A DNA stretch of 64,000 bases from Nectonema munidae (lineage: Eukaryota > Nematomorpha > Nectonematoida > Nectonematidae), in the NCBI GenBank assembly GCA_030549495.1, contig JAUIRK010000597.1, positions 1 through 64,000 on the forward strand, written 5' to 3'. A model generated the notes under the pieces. The model was not told where the DNA came from and searched no databases. It saw only the letters and a program-made list of their open reading frames with translations. Shown piece after piece: positions 62,208 through 64,000 of this stretch (the stretch's first letter is position 1; every line of letters begins with the position of its first letter). Position numbers and translations under genes: made by a program.

Positions 62208-64000
62208 GTTAAATTATATGCTATTATTTTGTCGGGCAGTGAGTAGTGTGTCTTTCCCCGTTTCCCGAGATAGCGGCTTTGCTCTATCCCGCACTAATTT
62301 TTAACAATTTTTGCTCTACACAATATATTTGCTTACAAGACAAGCTACCTATTTTCCATTTGATTGCTTTAAAATAGATTTCACTTTATTTGCTATATAT
62401 GATTTTTATTGTTAAAAATACCTTAAATCCAAGAATACTTTTTAACATTTTGGAATACTTTCAGTTTCCCTATACTTGCATCATCTATAAGAAATCAGTA
62501 TGGAATTCCTTCTGTCAAAAGTATATATTACTAAAAATTAACTATCAAAATTAATTTTGGCATGCAATTAAAATCCCTGCTTCTTCATAAAAGCTATTAG
62601 GATTTCTTTCAAAAACTTTTCAGTTAACTTTTATTAGTATAAAGTATAAACAGAAATTTCGAGACCTTTCAGATTGATATTCATTTATTTAGATATCGCA
62701 ATAAATTTTTGATTGAGAATATTTTTTTCCTCAAATTTTTGAAGCAAGATTAAAAAATAATCGATTCCCGGGAACTAATAATGTTTCCTGAGAAGACAAA
62801 AATTCAAGGACTCTAGGCGTGAGTATGGTTGGCTAGGCTGGAAGGTCTTGGGTTCGACCAGCATGAAAACTTCTTTGCTCACAGTTCGACACAAGCGGGA
62901 CAGTTGTGCTTTCTCGATTGAAACACCCAACGTACCGATACATTTAAATCAATAGGTTAATTTTAGCTGCATTTGAAAGTCGTCATATTCTGAATTTTTC
63001 GTGCATCTTAATTACAAAGTAATTGTAGACAACACTATTTAACACTAAAGGCATATAATCACTGGAATGGTTGCCCAAATTAAGTTCTCGATTCCTTGAA
63101 TATAAATATTTTCGAAAGAAAGCTTGATGATTTTTGGAAAGATAAAAGATATCTCATTATTTGGTTTATTTGTATTATATTTTATGCAATTCACATAGGC
63201 GGTTATCGTCTTTACATTGCTTAAGGTTATTATGATATGTTATCAAATAGATCTTTTTTGTAATTTATAGTAGTGTGCTTGAAACGTAAATTTGCATAAA
63301 GTGAAAACTCCTTTAACCACCCAAACCTGACCAGACCACTTTGAATTCTTATCAATTAATCCTGATCGATCTTATTTCGCTATCATTTTTTAACTCGAAC
63401 ACTTTCTATTATTTATGTGGATTGCAGAAGTCTCGGTGCTAGATTCTGTTTCAAAAACTTTGGGTATCAAAGCCAGGAACCTAGACAAATTTACACAAAC
63501 CCTAAAATAGGATGCCTGTTTTGTTTTAAAGTAGGTCTGCGAGATGTCCTCGTTATACTGAATGCATAATTCTGAAGGAAGTACACGAATTTATACTTTT
63601 CATTGACTCATTTTATAATTTCAAAAAGGAGATTTGAAAAACCTAACAACTCCAACTACCTTTTTACTTTTTCTGTAAAGAATAAAAAAAATTCTTCATA
63701 CCTTCCTCATATTTACTCTATATCCTTTTTTAAAATGTGAATTGAATAAACAAAAATGAAATTATACCAAACCTTAATACAAATAAAGTATTTGAGTAGA
63801 GTTATAAGTATAAAGAACTTTTGTTCATTCACATTTTAAATTAATAATACATTGAAAACTATACGTAAATTTATTAGCAAATTATTTTTATCTCCCTTAT
63901 TGTCATTGGCTGATCCTTATGGGTAATACCCGAATCGAATAATGCCATGAACATAATAAGCTGATAACAACAAGATTATTGCGATCTTTCTTACTTAGTT
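62208..64000. other. possible large first intron, AT-rich
   Basis: No exon seen up to the window end. Contains the tRNA-like piece at 62832-62880. Confidence 0.3.
62832..62880 (+). ncRNA. tRNA-derived SINE-like fragment
   Basis: GGCTGGAAGGTCTTGGGTTC runs into GACC, giving a B-box-like GGTTCGACC with a preceding variable arm. The A box is poor. Related tRNA-like heads lie at 23686-23765 and 58118-58192. Confidence 0.3.

Overview
The window looks like part of an invertebrate nuclear genome. It is strongly AT-rich, has spliced genes with introns of about 50 bases, and is packed with transposon remnants. A crustacean, perhaps a parasitic copepod, is my guess from the repeat character and small introns; no single marker proves it.

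One conserved host gene can be read end to end: ribosomal protein uS8/S15A at 34736-37353 (+), four coding exons and 130 residues. Its first coding intron carries a TTAA-flanked MITE. Other host exons are only partial. There are two possible cytochrome P450 pieces at 1.4-1.9 kb (-). A family of short exons, mostly with both splice sites in phase 1, lies on both strands between 2.6 and 14.0 kb; one set has an EGF-like half module and five form a readable run at 13192-14024 (-). Unnamed exons on the minus strand at 18.0-20.85 kb include two tandem paralogous exons. A GC-rich block at about 61.75-62.21 kb looks like a promoter plus non-coding first exon.

Most of the rest is mobile DNA. From left to right: a 7.4 kb inverted-repeat structure (2512-9955) with a piggyBac remnant in its spacer; a hAT (ZBED-like) 5' fragment beside it; a hAT MITE; LINE reverse transcriptase and endonuclease pieces; a Helitron-like element with a 37-bp minisatellite; a piggyBac-type MITE; a retroelement fossil with reverse transcriptase and RNase H ending in a hairpin; a LINE with extreme G depletion; a Tc1/mariner pseudogene; RpS15A; copy 1 of a 555-bp repeat; hAT and Tigger remnants; two hAT MITEs; a 2.57 kb terminal-inverted-repeat element holding a second copy of the Helitron-like repeat; a Tigger MITE inside a LINE 3' end; a hAT fragment; and copy 2 of the 555-bp repeat.

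Long stretches between these hold AT-rich DNA with nothing I can name. Exon models were built by eye from splice consensus and frame, without transcript data.
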